Below are positions 1 through 10,638 of a stretch of DNA of 64,000 nt, in pieces. The stretch comes from Candidatus Coprousia avicola. GTDB lineage: Bacteria > Actinomycetota > Coriobacteriia > Coriobacteriales > Coriobacteriaceae. The notes under the pieces are model-generated. The model did no database searches, was not told the origin of the DNA, and was given only the letters and a program-made list of their open reading frames with translations. The stretch is taken from positions 23,032 to 87,031 of the forward strand of contig DVMF01000068.1 in the NCBI GenBank assembly GCA_018715125.1, written 5' to 3'. How positions within the stretch are numbered: the stretch's first letter is position 1; each line of letters begins with the position of its first letter. The position numbers and the translations under genes are program-made.

Positions 1-84
1 CGCAACCTACAAGCCGCTCTACAGCGTGGACCTGGAGCAAGGGAGTCGGAAGCCGCTATGTAACAAAGAAGGGGGCAGGATGCA

Positions 85-1353
85 CTAACCGAGTTGGTAA
101 TGCGCGGTCATAGCTTTGCCGATTCTATGGGGAATGCCGGTGACGAGGGCGTTTCCCATGCAGAACGCTCGTTGACCGTCTGTCATTCCCGTATTGGTCC
201 ATCCTTTGGGAAAACCCTGCAGCTGGTCGAGCTCGTCAGGGACTAGACGGCGATAGCGGCCATCGGGCAGCTGGATGACATGTTTGAAACGAGAAGCGCC
301 CCTACCTCCCTCGCCAGTAAGAATAGTTCTCGAGGGTCTATCGAGGGGATCGGGGAAGGCCATCGCTCCTTCCGAGTAGTGATAGGCGAATCCGGTGCTC
401 TTGTTTACTCGCTCCTCTTTTTTCGCACCCTTCAGATATTCCCAGCGCGATAACTGCTGTTCATCAATGAAATACTCCTCGGGCACTTCTGAGAGGGGGA
501 CGAGAACGTCGCCCAGGGTCTTCGAGTCTCCGTCGTATTTCTCGGTGAAATTCGCCGTCAGTACGTGCCCATCCTGCATAGCACCGCCGCTTCTAAACGG
601 TGAGGTTTTGAATCCCCTGCCGAAGTGCTCGGAGTTGTCAAATGGATCGCTGGCTAGGGAGAAGCTGGACTCCTCCTCATCCCAGATCGCAGGAAATGCC
701 TCGCTCATAACTCCTTCAAGGAGCAGCTCGTGCAAATCTCGCTTCTCTGCATCGAGCTCGCAGAAGATATAGACACGCTTTCTCCTCTGGGGATAACCAT
801 AAGCGGAGCTATTAACTACGCGCCATTCGACGGTGTAGCCGTAAGAAGCTAGGCACGAGAGAATAATGGCAAAATCGCGACCGCGCTGCTTTGCGGGGCT
901 CTTAAGAAGCCTGTCAACATTTTCAAATAGTGCAAAGCGCGGATGCTTGAGCTCAAGAAACCGGCAGATTTCCCACCAGAGAACGCCCTTCTTGCCTTCA
1001 ATTCCGCTTGCTTGTGAAAGGGGGCGAGCGACGGAGTAGTCTTGGCAGGGGAAGCCGCCCACTACCATATCAATATCTGGAATAGCTCTTGCGCCAGAAC
1101 TCGCCTCATCAAGAACAACGGAGATATCTTGATTGACTAGCTCTGGAGTCGGGAATCGGTCCCTATAGCAACGTGCGGCAAACTGACGGGCATCAGAGCC
1201 TTGGGGCTCCCATTGATTTGCCCAGATTGTTTCAAACGGACCAGAAGGGTCCATGTGGAACTGAGGATAGCGCGGGTCATCATAGCCCTCAAGGCCAAGC
1301 CTGAACCCTCCGACCCCCGCAAAAAGCTCTGCAACCTTTATCTTGTTTGACAC
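85..1353 (-). CDS. DNA (cytosine-5-)-methyltransferase
   Basis: ORF with C5-MTase motifs: AELFAGVGGFRLGLEG (motif I), GGFPCQDYSVA (motif IV, PCQ), FENVDRLL (ENV motif), QRRKRVYIF, and C-terminal LQGFPKGWT...GNALVTGIP. Confidence 0.95.
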   Translation of the reverse strand: MSNKIKVAELFAGVGGFRLGLEGYDDPRYPQFHMDPSGPFETIWANQWEPQGSDARQFAARCYRDRFPTPELVNQDISVVLDEASSGARAIPDIDMVVGGFPCQDYSVARPLSQASGIEGKKGVLWWEICRFLELKHPRFALFENVDRLLKSPAKQRGRDFAIILSCLASYGYTVEWRVVNSSAYGYPQRRKRVYIFCELDAEKRDLHELLLEGVMSEAFPAIWDEEESSFSLASDPFDNSEHFGRGFKTSPFRSGGAMQDGHVLTANFTEKYDGDSKTLGDVLVPLSEVPEEYFIDEQQLSRWEYLKGAKKEERVNKSTGFAYHYSEGAMAFPDPLDRPSRTILTGEGGRGASRFKHVIQLPDGRYRRLVPDELDQLQGFPKGWTNTGMTDGQRAFCMGNALVTGIPHRIGKAMTAHYQLG

Positions 1354-1465
1354 GTTTCTCCTATCGCTGCTGTGTCAAATGGCCCTGTGAAGTGTATGCG
1401 AGCGGGGGAGAAAGATCAATGGTTGACTTCAAAGCCCGCGCGAATAACAGAATGACGGTTGGCTT

Positions 1466-2917
1466 CTATATGTACTCGTAGCTGCCTAGCTGCCGCGCCA
1501 CCCAAGTGCCTTTCACCCAGATGTTCTGGCGGTACATGCGCACGCCGTTAATCACGAGGGTTTTATCACTTGCATCTCTCCCAGATCCGCGCAAGAAGAG
1601 AGTGCCGTCTTTAGATTTGGGCCAGTTTGGAGCGCTCATGGGCATTTTTGTTTTTGGCGCGATTCGCTGATTGCCTCTCGAGTCAAGAACGGGCATGTCG
1701 ATAAGCTTGTCTGAGAAGACTATGTTGCGGATATCTTGCCAAAGCTTTCTTGCATCTTCTTCTAGTTCCCCCAGCCAAAGGCGTTTAAAGCCGAGGAACC
1801 GATTGTTGGTGCGGTCTGTTTCCCCTGGCGCTTCTTCATACACCGCGCAGATAATGGTCGTGTCAATGAAGAGCGATCCTAAGGATGAATCCTCGAAGGT
1901 GGCTTCGCGGTCCAAGAGGTCGTCGAAGTCTAGGGTGGGTTCAAGTTTTAGGTCTTCGGTTCGCTTGCCTTTTGTAGTAAGGGTTACATTGCAGCAGGTA
2001 ATGGATGATTTGCTAAACAGCTCTATAGAACTAACTTTGCCGGCCTTCTTTGAGAAGAGGCGCACAAGAATCATCTCTGTTAGAGATTTTGCTTCCCGTC
2101 CATTGCCGGCGAGTGGAATGTGCATGTCGGCTGCGATGTCACGAATCGTCTGCCCTCCATATCGTAGCCGCATGATATTAAGGCTCCTGTCCAAATCACC
2201 CATCGAGGTGATCCGGGGACTGTCTATGCCCTGGGAGCCGAAGTGCGATGCGGCGATGGCGGTGACGAACGAGTTTTTGAACCGGAATCGTGGCGAGTGA
2301 GGGTATTTTGGTGCGGTGTCCAGGTAGAGTAGCTCAGGGTTGATAAGGGTCGAGAGCTGAGGAAGGAGCTCTTCTCTGTCGCCTTGCAGTGCGTGTCTGA
2401 CAAAGTCGCGGATTTGTGTCCAGTCGTTTTTCAGCCTCTCGATGTCAAGTTCGGTCCAGACGTGAAAATCATAGCCCTTGACTTCAAATGTGGCGTATTG
2501 CGCGAACTTGACCCCCTTACCGGGCCGTACGTAAAGATAGTAGATGATGAGCAGATGCTCGGCTTTCTCCCAGAATGCCGACGTGTAGAACTCTTCACCA
2601 ATTATCTCGTTGGGCGAAACCGCGGTAATCGACATGGGTTCTTTCGCTCTCCAACCTCGCTTGCTTCGCGGCGAAGCTATGAGACCGGTTACTTTTAACT
2701 CTGTTGGAATGCCATCAACCAACAGGTCTGGTCTCTGATCGGGGTTTGCAGGATAGCCGATTACGCTTTGCTCCAGCACATTGCCGAGGCGCCCCTTGTT
2801 TTTTGCAGAGCTTGCCAGGGCGTTCGCGCTGTCGAACTCGCCGAAAGCCTTTCCGACGATGGCGTTTAACAGAGTGACGAGATTGGCTTTGCTGATTCTA
2901 AACGGTTCGCCTGCCAT
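1466..2917 (-). CDS. Sau3AI/MutH-family type II restriction endonuclease
   Basis: N-terminal MutH-like region ...NKGRLGNVLEQSVIGYPANPDQRPDLLVDGIPTELKVTGL (D...ExK catalytic pattern). About 480 aa, the size of full-length Sau3AI. Immediately upstream of the C5 MTase on the same strand. Start chosen at MAGEPFRISK. Confidence 0.85.
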   Translation of the reverse strand: MAGEPFRISKANLVTLLNAIVGKAFGEFDSANALASSAKNKGRLGNVLEQSVIGYPANPDQRPDLLVDGIPTELKVTGLIASPRSKRGWRAKEPMSITAVSPNEIIGEEFYTSAFWEKAEHLLIIYYLYVRPGKGVKFAQYATFEVKGYDFHVWTELDIERLKNDWTQIRDFVRHALQGDREELLPQLSTLINPELLYLDTAPKYPHSPRFRFKNSFVTAIAASHFGSQGIDSPRITSMGDLDRSLNIMRLRYGGQTIRDIAADMHIPLAGNGREAKSLTEMILVRLFSKKAGKVSSIELFSKSSITCCNVTLTTKGKRTEDLKLEPTLDFDDLLDREATFEDSSLGSLFIDTTIICAVYEEAPGETDRTNNRFLGFKRLWLGELEEDARKLWQDIRNIVFSDKLIDMPVLDSRGNQRIAPKTKMPMSAPNWPKSKDGTLFLRGSGRDASDKTLVINGVRMYRQNIWVKGTWVARQLGSYEYI

Positions 2918-3346
2918 ATATCCCCCTCGTGCGGTCGCTATCATCTGCTAGAGCAATTCTCTCATCTTGTGCGGACATTGAATGCCGTCGTGCTCGCAGC
3001 GCTCCTGTCGCTAAACATTATGTGCTTTCAAGAGGGGGCCAAGTCCATGTATTGTATCTGGCCAAGCGGCATTGCTGAGGTAGCACTCAGTCCTGCTTGT
3101 CGCAAGAATAACCTGTTTGCTGGGAAAGCATATCCTTGCATATTCGGATTATGTTGGCGGCTACGCAGTCAACGATTTGCTAGACATACTCAGCTGCGAG
3201 ACATTGCATGGAACGAGGAATCTCGTTTTTCTCGGTCGACGAGAGCATGCCCGTGCTTGCCATTTCTTTGTCCGCACGACGTCATATGCTGGTTGCAGCA
3301 GAAGGACACGGCTTAAAGCCGCGTCAGAGGTTGCGGGGAGGCAGCT

Positions 3347-3673
3347 ATGTATGAACCGTCGCGTGTGCTCGCATCGTTCCATATCGCGGGTTTTCAATTC
3401 GGAGAAGGGGCGTTGGTGCTCGACCATCTCAAGCCGGGAGCGCGTCTTGAGATGGTCGCCGAGTCAGATAACCCGCATGACTCCTCGGCCATCGCGCTGT
3501 ATTTTGAAGGGAAACGCCTCGGCTACATTCCTGCTGACCACAATGAGTATTTCGCCATTATGCTGCACTACGGGCACGCGGATGCGTTCGAGTGCATCGT
3601 GCAGCAAGTAGCACCGGATCGGAGCCCGTGGCATCAGGTGCGCGCAGCGATTTACGTGGCAGACGCGAGGTAG
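3347..3673 (+). CDS. Stand-alone HIRAN-domain protein
   Basis: 108 aa: VLASFHIAGFQFGEGALVLDHLKPGARLEMVAESDNPHDSSAIALYFEGKRLGYIPADHNE, typical HIRAN signature. Confidence 0.8.
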   Translation: MYEPSRVLASFHIAGFQFGEGALVLDHLKPGARLEMVAESDNPHDSSAIALYFEGKRLGYIPADHNEYFAIMLHYGHADAFECIVQQVAPDRSPWHQVRAAIYVADAR

Positions 3674-3698
3674 GGCGCACGCGGCCTTCGATAGCAGA

Positions 3699-3726
3699 GG
3701 GCCCGCATCGTTGCCGATGCGGGCCC
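3699..3726. terminator. Perfect 12-bp hairpin, probably a bidirectional terminator
   Basis: GGGCCCGCATCG-TTGC-CGATGCGGGCCC between convergent HIRAN and yeiH-like genes. Confidence 0.7.
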
Positions 3727-3750
3727 TGAGACGTCGATAATTGGGAGCGC

Positions 3751-4800
3751 TTACCAGATGCCCAACAGGTGCTGCATGCCCAGGCTCACGGCTGCGATGC
3801 CAACCCAGCAGCAGAATCCCATGAGGATGGGCTTCCCGCCCGTGCGGACGAGCTTTACGAGGTCGGTATTGAGGCCGATGGCCGCCATCGCCATTACGAT
3901 AAGGAACTTCGAGAGCTCCTTCACGGGCGCAGTGACTTCGGCGGGCAGCGCAAACACGGTGGTAATGACGCTTGCGAGCACGAAGAAGAGGATGAAGACG
4001 GGGAAGATCTTTGCCAGGTTGAACGAACCGGCGCCCTCGGTGTTCTCTCCCGCCGCTGCCGCCTTGCGAGCGCTTCGCACCTGCAGGAATGCGAGGACAA
4101 GCGTGATGGGGATGATGGCGAGCGTGCGCGTCAGCTTGACGATGGTGGCGGTGTCGAGCGTGTTGGCGCCGGGGTGCATACCGTCCCAAGCCGCCGCTGC
4201 CGCGGTCACCGACGAAGTGTCGTTCACGGCGGTGCCGGCAAAGAGCCCAAAGCCCTCGTTCGTGAGGCCGAGCATGCCCCCGAGGGCGGGGAAGATGAGG
4301 GCAGCGACGATGTTGAAGAGGAAGATGACCGAGATGGCCTGAGCGATTTCCTCATCATCGGCATCGATCACGGGCGCGGTTGCGGCGATGGCGGAACCGC
4401 CGCAGATGGAGGAGCCCACACCGACAAGCGTCGAGATCTTCGCGGGGATCTTGAGGGCTCGGCTGAGAACGAACGCGATAACCAGCGAGGTGGTGATGGT
4501 GGAGATGATGATGGGGAGCGACGTGGCGCCAACCTGGGCTATCTGTGCAAGGTTAAGGCCGAAGCCCAACAGGATGACGGCGTATTGGAGCACTTTCTTT
4601 GAGGTGTAGGCAATGCCGGGCGCAAACACGGACGTATCGCGGGAGCGGAGCATGGCGGCGGCTGCCATGCCGATGAGGATGGCGAAGACCGGGCCGCCGA
4701 TGATGTCAAACTGCCTACCGAGAAGCCAGGCGGGCAATGCGATGGCGAGACAAAGAGCGATGCCGGCGCCGTTATCTTTGATGCGTTCAAGTGCGGTCAT
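3751..4800 (-). CDS. YeiH/PSE (putative sulfate exporter) family membrane protein
   Basis: [48 protein letters not shown]...[19 protein letters not shown]; multi-TM. The longer ORF upstream is probably not coding. Confidence 0.85.
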   Translation of the reverse strand: MTALERIKDNGAGIALCLAIALPAWLLGRQFDIIGGPVFAILIGMAAAAMLRSRDTSVFAPGIAYTSKKVLQYAVILLGFGLNLAQIAQVGATSLPIIISTITTSLVIAFVLSRALKIPAKISTLVGVGSSICGGSAIAATAPVIDADDEEIAQAISVIFLFNIVAALIFPALGGMLGLTNEGFGLFAGTAVNDTSSVTAAAAAWDGMHPGANTLDTATIVKLTRTLAIIPITLVLAFLQVRSARKAAAAGENTEGAGSFNLAKIFPVFILFFVLASVITTVFALPAEVTAPVKELSKFLIVMAMAAIGLNTDLVKLVRTGGKPILMGFCCWVGIAAVSLGMQHLLGIW

Positions 4801-4911
4801 GTCGATCTCCTCATACTGAGTGGCAATGGTGACATCGTAAAGCGCATGAGACATAATGAATAGCCACGTAATGTTTATATAAGCATCACAATCTGTTATG
4901 AGAGGTGCTGC

Positions 4912-5847
4912 ATGCTCGATTATCGCGTGAAGAGCTTCTTGGCCGTGTGCCGGACGGGCAGCTTTACGCGCGCCGCCGACGAGCTGCACATCACGCAGCC
5001 GGCTGTTACGCAGCACGTACGTGCGCTGGAGTCCCACTATGGCTGCGCCCTGTTTGAGCGCGAGGGAAGGGCGATGCGGCTTACGGCTGCGGGCCAGGTC
5101 GCGTATCGACGACTGGGGGCGTTTGCCAACGATGAGGCGCGTCTGAGATCCGAGCTCCGCTCCGCTCAAGGCGAGCCCGAGCGGGAGCTCCGCCTCGGAT
5201 GCACGCGCACGGTGGCCGACTATCTGGCGCCCCTTCTGCTCACGCGGGAGCGAGGCGCCGGCGCGCTGGTAGATGTCGCGTTGACCGTGGGGAATACCGC
5301 CGAGCTAACGCGCGCCCTCACCGCGGGGGAACTCGATCTCGCGCTGGTGGAGGGGTTTTTCGACCGTGCGCTGTTTGAGGCGGAGGTGGTGGCTCGAGAG
5401 CCGTTCGTCGCCGTGGCGCGTGCGGGCAACGGCGCCCTCTCCCCGGGGGCGCGTACGCTGGAGGACCTGCTGCGATGCGAGCTTGTGGTGCGTGAGCGGG
5501 GTTCTGGCACGCGTGAGATCCTGGAACGGTTGCTCGCGGCGCGCGACCGCCGTATTGGGGATTTCGCCCGTGTGACGGAGCTCGGTGGCATTCCGGCAAT
5601 CAAGGCGGTGGTGCGCGCGAGCGATGCCGTAACCTTCATCTACCGCATGGCGGTTGCCGACGAGCTCGCATGTGGCGAGCTCGAGGACGTGACACCGGCC
5701 GGTTTCGCCGTGAGCCACGATATCTGCGGCATCTGGCAGAGGGGGAGCATCTATGAGGACGATCTGCGCGCCCTTGTGGGGAGATGGCGCACTTTTTTGT
5801 CCGCACGATGTCGTAAGCTTCTGACAGGCGAAGGCGAGGCGCGGTAG
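4912..5847 (+). CDS. LysR-family transcriptional regulator
   Basis: [53 protein letters not shown], a canonical LysR wHTH. Divergent from the yeiH-like gene. Confidence 0.93.
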   Translation: MLDYRVKSFLAVCRTGSFTRAADELHITQPAVTQHVRALESHYGCALFEREGRAMRLTAAGQVAYRRLGAFANDEARLRSELRSAQGEPERELRLGCTRTVADYLAPLLLTRERGAGALVDVALTVGNTAELTRALTAGELDLALVEGFFDRALFEAEVVAREPFVAVARAGNGALSPGARTLEDLLRCELVVRERGSGTREILERLLAARDRRIGDFARVTELGGIPAIKAVVRASDAVTFIYRMAVADELACGELEDVTPAGFAVSHDICGIWQRGSIYEDDLRALVGRWRTFLSARCRKLLTGEGEAR

Positions 5848-5867
5848 CGCGGCGAGGAGCGTGAGCG

Positions 5868-7481
5868 ATGAACGAGATCAAGTGCCCCAAGTGCGGGACG
5901 GTTTTTACGGTTGATGAGTCGGGGTACGCGGACATCGTGCGCCAAGTGCGCGATGAGCAGTTCGCTGCCGAGCTGCATGAGCGCGCCGAGGCGTTTGAGC
6001 GCGAGAAGGCGCAGGCGGTTGCGCTGGCAGAGACGAAGGCGCGCAGCGAGAGCGAGCGCGCCTTGGCGTCTGCGCGACAGGAGAGCGAGAGCACGCTGGC
6101 TGCGCGTGAGGCAGAGATTCGCGAGCTGACGGCAAAGCTCGACGCTGCGGACCGTGAGCGCGCGCTCGCGCAGGAGAGCGCTGCCGCCGCCGCGCGCGAG
6201 GAGGCTGCGAAGGGCGTTGTCGACCTGCAGCGCGAAATCGACCGTCTGACGGCGGAGCTCAAGCAGCGGGATGATGCGGCGGCATTGGCGGCGGCGTCTG
6301 CCCGACAGGAGCTTGAGCGGGAGGTCGCTGCCCGCGACCAGAAGATTGCGACGCTGACGGCGGAATCCGAGGCGGCTGCCCAGAGGCAGCAGTCTGTGCT
6401 TGCCGAAGCGTCTGCGCGCGCCAAGGTTGAGCTTCACGAGAGCGTGGCGGCGAAGGATGCGGAGATCGCGGCGCTCAAGGAGAAGCTTGCCGGCGAGGGC
6501 GCGGCACGCGAGCTGGCCGTCACCCAAGCGGTCGAGGCCGTCAGGCGGGAGCGCGACGAGGCGAGAAGCGCCCTCGTGCACGAGAAGGCCCTGTATCAGG
6601 CGGAACGGCAACAGATCGAGGCGACGCATAGCCTGGAGCTCGAGGAGGCCAAGAAGACCGCAACGGAGCTCATTCGCTACAAGGACGAGGAGATCGAGCG
6701 CCTGCGCGACATGAAGGCGCGCCTTTCCACCAAGATGGTGGGAGAGACGCTCGAGCAGCACTGCGAGACGGAGTTCAACCGTCTGCGCATGACGGCGTTC
6801 CCGCGCGCGTACTTCGAGAAGGATAACGATGCGAGCGATGGCACGAAGGGCGACTTCATCTTCCGAGAGTGCGATGAGGCGGGCAACGAGATCGTCTCCA
6901 TCATGTTCGAGATGAAAAACGAGAGTGACACGACGGCGACCAAGCACAAGAACGAGGACTTCTTCAAGAAGCTCGACCAGGATCGCACCAAGAAGGGCTG
7001 CGAGTACGCCGTGCTGGTGACACTGCTGGAGCCCGAGAGCGAGCTCTACAACACGGGTATCGTCGACGTCTCCTACCGGTACCCCAAGATGTACGTCATC
7101 CGCCCGCAGTTCTTCATCCCGCTCATCACGCTGCTGCGCAATGCCGCGATGAACGCCCTCGCGTACAAGCAGGAGCTCGCGCTCGTGCGGCAGCAGAACA
7201 TCGATGTGACCAATTTCGAGGCGAAACTCGAGGATTTCCAGGGTAAGTTCCAGCGCAACTATCGCATCGCGAGCGATAAGTTCAACACGGCTATCGACGA
7301 GATCGACAAGACCATCTCGCATCTGCAGAAGGTGAAGGAGAACCTGCTCTCGAGTGAGAACAACCTGCGACTTGCCAACGATAAGGCGCAGGATCTCACC
7401 ATACGCAAGCTCACACGCGGCAACGCGACCATGAAGGAGGCCTTCGAGCGGGCCCGCGGGGAGGGCGCAGCGGAGCGGTAA
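5868..7481 (+). CDS. DUF2130 (RmuC-like coiled-coil) protein
   Basis: N-terminal [32 protein letters not shown], long coiled coil, then [43 protein letters not shown]...EMKNE, typical DUF2130 nuclease-like core. Confidence 0.85.
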   Translation: MNEIKCPKCGTVFTVDESGYADIVRQVRDEQFAAELHERAEAFEREKAQAVALAETKARSESERALASARQESESTLAAREAEIRELTAKLDAADRERALAQESAAAAAREEAAKGVVDLQREIDRLTAELKQRDDAAALAAASARQELEREVAARDQKIATLTAESEAAAQRQQSVLAEASARAKVELHESVAAKDAEIAALKEKLAGEGAARELAVTQAVEAVRRERDEARSALVHEKALYQAERQQIEATHSLELEEAKKTATELIRYKDEEIERLRDMKARLSTKMVGETLEQHCETEFNRLRMTAFPRAYFEKDNDASDGTKGDFIFRECDEAGNEIVSIMFEMKNESDTTATKHKNEDFFKKLDQDRTKKGCEYAVLVTLLEPESELYNTGIVDVSYRYPKMYVIRPQFFIPLITLLRNAAMNALAYKQELALVRQQNIDVTNFEAKLEDFQGKFQRNYRIASDKFNTAIDEIDKTISHLQKVKENLLSSENNLRLANDKAQDLTIRKLTRGNATMKEAFERARGEGAAER

Positions 7482-7690
7482 AGGGCTCTCGCCCGATTAT
7501 GTCCGAACGATTTCCGATGTAACGGGCGGGTTTCGGAAGTAACGGTGACGTTTCCCGCTGTTTTCAGATCGTTTGCCCGGCCGTTGCGCCACCGTAAACG
7601 GGGGGTGGTTAGCAAAACGGAAACATTCCCGGACGTAGCATGTGCCGCATCGCGCCCAAGAGGGAGGCGCGGCACGGAAAACGTTAGGGA

Positions 7691-9148
7691 GTGATCGATA
7701 TGTCAACATCAGTAGCGACTGTCCCGCACACCGCGGTCGGCACCGACCCGCACGCGGAGAGCGCGGACTACTTCGAGAAGCGCTCGCTCAAGAAGGGCTC
7801 GGTCAGCTGGGTGATGCTCTGCGGCCTGGGGGTCGCCTACGCCATCTCGGGTGACTTCTCCGGTTGGAACTACGGTATCGCCGAGGGCGGCTGGGTCGGC
7901 ATGCTCGTCGCCTTCATCGTGATGGGCGCTATGTACCTGTTCATGTCGTTCGGTTTGGCCGAGATGTCGACCGCCATGCCCACGGCGGGGGCGGGCTACG
8001 CCTTCGCTCGCCGCGCCATGGGCCGCGTGGGCGGCGCCCTCACCGGCTTCGCCATCCTGGTCGACTTCACCATCTGCCCGGCGGCCATCTCACTGTTCAT
8101 CGCCGACTACGTGCATGCGCTCGGCCTCTTCGCCAACGTGCCCTCGGCGCTCATCGTGGCGGTGTTCTTCGTCGTGTTTATCGCCCTGCAGATCGTCGGC
8201 GTCGGCGAGGCGCTCAAGGTGACCTTCGGCATCACGCTCGTCGCCGTCGCGGCGCTGGTCATCTTCGCCGTCGGTATCGCCCCGAGCTTCTCGGTTGCCC
8301 ATCTCTTCGATATCGCGCCCTCCGCGGGCGCCACGGAGCTCCTGCCCTTCGGCGTGGCGGGCGTCGTGTCCGCGCTGCCCTACGGCATGTGGCTCTTCCT
8401 GGGCGTGGAGGGCGTGCCCCTGGCCGCCGAGGAGTCCGCCGAGCCCTCCCGCGACATGCCTCGCGGCATCATCGGCGCCATGGCCCTGCTGTTCGTGACC
8501 GGTGCCGCCGCCCTCATGCTCACCACCGGCGGCGCGGGCGCCGCGTTCACCGGCACGGCCGCCGCCCCGCTCGTCGACACCCTCAACGAGGTCGGTGCGC
8601 CGCTGCTCGCCACCGTCGTCAACTACGCCGGTCTCGCCGGTCTCGTCGCCTCGTTCTTCTCCACCATCTACAGCGCCTCGCGTCAGGCGTTCGCGCTGTC
8701 GCGCGCGGGCTACCTGCCCAAGTTCCTCTCCTACACCGGTGAGCGCAAGACGCCGTTCGTGGCCCTCACGGTCTTTGGCGTCATCGAGTTCGCCCTCGCG
8801 GTGGGCGTGGCGAACGGCAGCGCTCTGCTCAACATGGCCGTGTTCGCCGCCTGCGTCTCCTACGCCATGATGAACCTCTCGCACATCCTGCTTCGCCGTA
8901 ACGAGCCCGAGATGCCCCGCGCCTTCCGCGCGCCGTGCGGCGTCGCGCTGACCTCGATCTCGCTGGTGCTCTCTGCCGTGGCGCTCGTCTCCACCTTCTT
9001 CGTCGACGTCGTGGCGGCCGCCCTCACCCTGGCGGTGCTGATGGTGCTGATGGCCTACTTCTTCCTCTACGCCCGCTACCACCTCGTGGGCAACGCCCCG
9101 GACGAGGAGTTCGCCGCCTTGGCCGCCGCTGAGGCCGAGCTCGCATGA
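7691..9148 (+). CDS. APC-superfamily permease, ethanolamine-permease-like
   Basis: GLGVAYAISGDFSGWNYGIAEGGWVGMLVAFIVMGAMYLFMSFGLAEMSTAMPTAGAGYAFARRAMG...; resembles Eat-type permeases. Confidence 0.8.
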   Translation: MIDMSTSVATVPHTAVGTDPHAESADYFEKRSLKKGSVSWVMLCGLGVAYAISGDFSGWNYGIAEGGWVGMLVAFIVMGAMYLFMSFGLAEMSTAMPTAGAGYAFARRAMGRVGGALTGFAILVDFTICPAAISLFIADYVHALGLFANVPSALIVAVFFVVFIALQIVGVGEALKVTFGITLVAVAALVIFAVGIAPSFSVAHLFDIAPSAGATELLPFGVAGVVSALPYGMWLFLGVEGVPLAAEESAEPSRDMPRGIIGAMALLFVTGAAALMLTTGGAGAAFTGTAAAPLVDTLNEVGAPLLATVVNYAGLAGLVASFFSTIYSASRQAFALSRAGYLPKFLSYTGERKTPFVALTVFGVIEFALAVGVANGSALLNMAVFAACVSYAMMNLSHILLRRNEPEMPRAFRAPCGVALTSISLVLSAVALVSTFFVDVVAAALTLAVLMVLMAYFFLYARYHLVGNAPDEEFAALAAAEAELA

Positions 9149-9231
9149 TCTCGCCGCCCGACGCCCGCCGGCACCGCCGCCGGCGGGCGTCGGAGACGGA
9201 ACACGACCGGAAAGAGAAAGGAACGCAACCC

Positions 9232-10593
9232 ATGAGCGAACCCAAGACGGCCGACGAGCCCGAGGAGAACGTCGGCATCCTCAACTCCAACAGCTTCGAC
9301 CCCGCCGCCCTCGACTCCCTCACCGGCGAGCTGCACGACCTCGTTGCGCGGCGCTCGGTACTCGGTCCCTGCTACCGGCTCTTCTATCACAAGCCCCTGC
9401 ATCTGGTCCGCGGGCGGGGCACCCGCCTGTTCGATGCCGACGGTACCGAGTACCTCGACATGTACAACAACATCCCCTCGATCGGCCACAGCAACCCTGT
9501 AGTGACCGAGGCGGTCACCCGGCAGCTCGGCCTCATCAACACCCATACCCGCTACGTGCACGAGAACATCCTCGACTACGCCGAGGAGCTGCTCGCCACC
9601 ATGCCCGCCGCGCTCGACTGCATCATGTTCATGTGCTCCGGCTCCGAGGCTAACGACCTCGCGGTGCGCTGCGCGCAGCTCTACTCGGGCGGGGAGGGCA
9701 TCATCGTCACCTCCGAGGCGTACCACGGCAACACCGCCCTCATCTCGGGGTTCTCGCCCTCGATCGGCCACGATGTCCCCATGAGCCGCACGATGCGCAT
9801 GATCCCGAGCCCCGACACCTACCGTCTGGGCACCGACGATATCGGGGAGTGGATGTGCGGGCGCATCTCCGAGCAGATCGCCGACATGCGCCGCCACGGC
9901 ATCGAGTTCGCCGGCGTGCTGCTCGACAGCATCTTCTCCTCCGACGGCGTGGTGCCCGGTCGCGCGGGCTTCCTGAAGCCGGTGGTCGACCTCGTGCACG
10001 CCGAGGGCGGGGTCTACATAGCCGACGAGGTGCAGCCGGGCTTCTGCCGCACGGGCAAGGCGTTCTGGGGGTTCGCGCGCCACGGCATCGAGCCCGACAT
10101 CGTGACCATGGGAAAGCCCATGGCAAACGGCATACCCTGCTCCGCCATGGCCATCAAATCCGAGGTGCTCGACGCGTTCGCCGAGCGTAACCCCTACTTC
10201 AACACCTTCGCCGGAAACCCGGTCGCCATGGCGGCGGCGCGCGCCGTTCTGCACTACATGCAGGACAACGATCTCCTCGCGCACGTCGACCGCATCGGCG
10301 ACGCGCTCGTCGCCGAGCTCGAGCGCATCGCCGCGGCCCATCCGGTTCTCGGCGATATCCGCGGGACGGGCCTGTTCGTGGGCGTGGACATCGTCCGCCC
10401 CGGCACCACCGAGCCGGACCGCGCCCTCGCCGTCCGCCTGATCGAGCAGCTGCGCGAGAACCGTGTGCTCATCTCGCTGTGCGGGGCGACGGGAAGCATT
10501 CTGAAGATCCGCCCGCCGCTGGTCTTCGACGAGGAGGACCTGGCGTTCTTCGCGGATGCGCTCGAGCGCTCGCTCACGCAGCTTGGCGCCTGA
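9232..10593 (+). CDS. Class-III PLP-dependent aminotransferase / phospho-lyase-like enzyme
   Basis: Class III signatures: GTRLFDADGTEYLDMYNNIPSIGHSNP, CSGSEANDLAVRCAQLYSGGEGIIVTSEAYHGNT, YIADEVQPGFCRTGKAFWGFARHGIEPDIVTMGKPMANG. Start at MSEPKTADEP after a GAAAGGA RBS. Confidence 0.88.
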   Translation: MSEPKTADEPEENVGILNSNSFDPAALDSLTGELHDLVARRSVLGPCYRLFYHKPLHLVRGRGTRLFDADGTEYLDMYNNIPSIGHSNPVVTEAVTRQLGLINTHTRYVHENILDYAEELLATMPAALDCIMFMCSGSEANDLAVRCAQLYSGGEGIIVTSEAYHGNTALISGFSPSIGHDVPMSRTMRMIPSPDTYRLGTDDIGEWMCGRISEQIADMRRHGIEFAGVLLDSIFSSDGVVPGRAGFLKPVVDLVHAEGGVYIADEVQPGFCRTGKAFWGFARHGIEPDIVTMGKPMANGIPCSAMAIKSEVLDAFAERNPYFNTFAGNPVAMAAARAVLHYMQDNDLLAHVDRIGDALVAELERIAAAHPVLGDIRGTGLFVGVDIVRPGTTEPDRALAVRLIEQLRENRVLISLCGATGSILKIRPPLVFDEEDLAFFADALERSLTQLGA

Positions 10594-10638
10594 CGGCGCC
10601 CGCCACATACGTTATGTGCGAGAAGGGATGATGTGAAC

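Noticed and set aside
2-88. Possible 3' end of a plus-strand gene (ATYKPLYSVDLEQGSRKPLCNKEGGRMH*).
   Set aside because: Only 28 codons are visible at the window edge; cannot be supported without upstream sequence.
4801-5169. N-terminal extension of the yeiH-like ORF up to 5169.
   Set aside because: Overlaps the start of the divergent LysR gene and lacks YeiH homology; the start at 4800 matches the family.
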